Shown: positions 61,220 to 64,000 of the stretch, piece after piece | Layout: each line of letters opens with the position of its first letter | How positions within the stretch are numbered: the first letter of the stretch is position 1 | Source: Parietaria judaica | Taxonomy: Eukaryota > Streptophyta > Magnoliopsida > Rosales > Urticaceae | Length of the DNA: 64,000 nucleotides | Direction of reading: 5' to 3' | Assembly: GCA_954871525.1 (NCBI GenBank) | Contig: OX940861.1 | Location: forward strand, 9,098,842-9,162,841 | Program-made: the position numbers and the translations under genes | Notes under the pieces: model-generated | Told to the model about the DNA's origin: nothing | Database searches by the model: none | The model's input: the letters and a program-made list of their open reading frames with translations, nothing else

Positions 61220-61868
61220 AAATCATCATGACAAAATTCCTCGTCGAGCGTGATGAGACACTTCATCGCAGTCTGCTTTTGCGCTGGCCATACCTCCTCG
61301 CGGTTAAACCTGCTCGGGGATACGCCTTGTTTGACCCTCGGGCGATGAACTTCCTCGCCTTCCCTTATGTCGTTTATGGACAAAACGACACGAGTTATGT
61401 TGAGGATGGATTCGACCAAATCCGACCTTAACAACGATAACATTTGAAACGTCAAGTTTTTCGGTTATGCGGAAAATAACGACAAATAAACATACGCGAA
61501 AATAAAGAGATGCACGCGATGTTTTGTTAACGCAGTTTGATACCTATCTACTATGCGGGGCCATCACCCAGATTAATCAACATGGATAATTACAAGATGG
61601 ACGTTACGCAATCGATTTGTTCACCGAACAACAAAACTGGAAAATACACTCTAACCCGTGCGACCAGCGATGTAACCAGACTTGTAACCTGCTGATTAAG
61701 ACGACGACGCGATGGCTCAGCAAGCGGGTAAAGCGACTTCCGGCGAGTGTCGATCTGTGCAAGCATGCACAACTCTGTTGACGATAACTCAAGCGCTTCA
61801 GACCTCTTCAGACTTCTTCTCGGGAAGAAAATGCCAACGAACGATCCACGAAAATTGTGAAAAAATGA

Positions 61869-62800
61869 CTAGAAAGCTCTCTGTAGCTCTGAACGATTTT
61901 TCTCTCACTTAATGGCTGAAAGGATAAACGATTTTAGGACTTTAGATCAGTTTAAATAGACCCCAAAAATTCCTTAACAAGATAAACACTTATTCCTCTT
62001 TTTTAAGGTTTTTACTTAGTCTTTTCTAGACTAAGTATTTCCTCCAAAATTTGAATTTTAAAAGCTCATTCAGCTCCAATATTTGACCAACAATAAAAAC
62101 AACGAATTCCTGGAATATCTCAACCAAAATGGACCAATTCCACTTTACGGATAGGGATATCGCAGATGTAACCGTCATTATAACCGAGGATATTGCCAGA
62201 CATATGACCACAACAAAACTGTCAAATAAAATGGATTTTTCAATCTCCCCCTTTGACATTTTTGTTGAGGAGTCTCATAATTAGCCAACAAAATAGCCAA
62301 AAATGAAATAACTAACATATTGACTATATGCAAGTACGTGGATTTCACATTCTCCCCATTTGGCATTTTGTTGAGCAATCTTTATGGCAGATATTTAGGA
62401 TAATGGAAGATGGAGCGGAACAATACTAGAAAGCTCTCTGTAGCTCTGAACAATTTTTCTCTCACTTTATGGCTGAAAGGATAAACGTTTTTAGGGCTTT
62501 AGATCAGTTTAAATAGACCCCAAAAAGTCCTCAACAAGATAACCATTTATTCCTCTTTTTTTAGGCTTTTTACTCAGTGTTTCCTAGACTAAGTATTTCC
62601 TCTTAAATTCGAATTTTAAAAGCTCATTCAACTCAAATATTTGACTAGCAATAAAAGCAACGAATTCCTGGAATATCTCAACCGAAATGGACCAATTCCG
62701 CTTTACGGATAGAAAGATTGCAGATGTAACCGTCAGTATAACCGAGGATATTGCCAGACATATGACCACAATAAAATTGTCCAATAACATAGATTTTTTA
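61869..62800 (-). repeat. Direct repeat pair, possible copia LTR pieces
   Basis: A segment of about 360 bases at 61869-62230 recurs at 62426-62790 (offset 557) with scattered substitutions; shared words include CTAGAAAGCTCTCTGTAGCTCTGAAC and GATGTAACCGTCA. Between them, on the minus strand, is GTCAAAGGGGGAGATTG (near 62240-62256), a polypurine tract of the kind found before 3' LTRs of Sirevirus-type copia elements, and a weaker second one (CAAATGGGGAGAATGTG). This would make the pair LTR fragments of a mostly deleted copia element on the minus strand. No protein domain supports it. Confidence 0.45.
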
Positions 62801-64000
62801 ACATTGATTCGAACTTTATCAAATTACATAGAAGAAAAAATTATCAATAAAAGACAAACCCAACAAATAAAAAGGAAATCTTGGCAAACAAGTACTGTAC
62901 TATAATGATAATCACGCTCTTTAAACCGCGTCATAAGTCATAACTATGAGAACCTTTTTATTTTTCTTTAAGTAAAATGAACATGAACACATATATTTTT
63001 ATTTTTATAAAAAAAATAAGAGGAATTCCATTTACTTTTTTCCAAGGCAAATGGGTATTATAGTCAACACCTGCTTCCAGACCAAAAAGTTGGAAGTGGG
63101 TCTCTCTGATTAGCTTGAAATATTCCAGGAATGATGAGCAAAGGCCCCTCAAAGACGATCTTTTTCTAGAAATGCGTTTTATTAATTAATTAATGTATAC
63201 ATAATCTTGTATCTAACTCTCCCTTAATTAATTCTTATCTTCTACCATTATATCTGTATTTATTAGTGCTATATATTAGTACATATGGTGATAAGACTCA
63301 ACTTTAATGTTACTATACATCACCAGTTGTACATGCATGCTGAGTTTACCGCTTAAATTAATCAACTTTTAGCCTAAAACAAGGAAATAAATGCAACTCA
63401 ACAAAAATTTATTGGTCCCAATCCATAGTATTTTCTTTGTCTTGTCTTATTACCGGCAACTTCAATAAGTTTTAATACTTTTATTTTGTTATTACAACCG
63501 AACTTTATACCTCTCAAAGTATTGGCGGAACCACTAAAGCTCAAGCGGTGCACGGGCTAAACCTGAAATTATATTTTTATATTTATAAGTGATACATGTA
63601 GTCGATTTAAAAACAAAAAACAAAAAAACATTGGGTCGAGATTATCAAATAAACCAATATTGTTTCGTTTTCTCTCTCTTTTTTTTTTCTTCTTCGTCTA
63701 ATTATATTCACTTAATTTATTTAATTGTTTAATGATGACTTCGATCTCTAACTCCATCACTTGTAGAATAATTAGTATTTATTTTCCTCTATATAATATA
63801 ACATATTAATTATTCAAATATAACGGACGTTAGTCTTATCGTACTATGCATGCATGTTTGTTTTACATTTGGACCATTTATTTAATTTATTAAGATGCTA
63901 GAAAAATGGTTCGGTGGTTAAGCTGTCTTTTTTGCATGAGAAAAAAATGATCGTGCATGAAAGTGTTGAGAGGAGACAGATATTCAAATGCAAATGATTT
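62801..64000. other. AT-rich DNA to window end
   Basis: No gene or structured repeat that I can support. Confidence 0.5.

Overview
The window is nuclear DNA of a flowering plant, most likely a eudicot. The signs are three intron-containing plant genes with short AT-rich introns, a very AT-rich intergenic background with many (TA)n, (AAT)n and homopolymer runs, and dense plant transposons: hAT, pogo-like, Ty1/copia, a non-autonomous LTR family and a tRNA-derived SINE. No bacterial, organellar or viral gene set is present.

Genes, all reconstructed across introns. (1) 9678-12130 (+): a CSLC12-type cellulose-synthase-like C xyloglucan glucan synthase, five exons, 687 aa. (2) 27318-29484 (-): a bHLH74-type bHLH transcription factor, eight exons, 397 aa, with one GC-AG intron and a long upstream-ORF-bearing leader. 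(3) 55553-58420 (-): an AINTEGUMENTA (ANT) double-AP2 transcription factor, nine exons including a 9-nt micro-exon, 603 aa. All three look intact. They do not form a pathway; they are ordinary neighbours separated by 15-26 kb of repeat-rich DNA. A weak fourth candidate is a short gene-like exon at 18183-18371 inside an LTR-like block.

Repeat layout from left to right. 1-1330: right half of an hAT element with a broken transposase. 6583-7174: hAT MITE with an 8-bp target duplication. 7240-8104: LTR fragment of the non-autonomous family. 14000-15627 and 16176-17505: two related 'TCGGTAA' elements. 17854-18663: LTR-like block. 18944-25350: complete non-autonomous LTR retrotransposon (TSD GTTTA) made of palindrome-bearing LTRs and two minisatellites, inserted in an old copia remnant (up to about 26420). 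31343-33656: three foldback elements. 33795-34767: solo LTR. 34959-35602: Emigrant/Lemi1-like MITE. 36723-37331: LTR with polypurine tract. 44913-50329: young copia element (545-bp LTRs differing at four bases, TSD GAAAA) with two in-frame stops. 51603-52263: solo LTR (TSD GTGAG). 60034-60139: SINE with a 16-bp target duplication. 61001-62800: tandem and direct repeats.

The most notable item is the non-autonomous LTR family: one full copy, two solo LTRs and one fragment in 64 kb, no coding capacity, LTRs filled with AGGGGTCG/CGACCCCT hairpins, and an interior dominated by two different tandem arrays.
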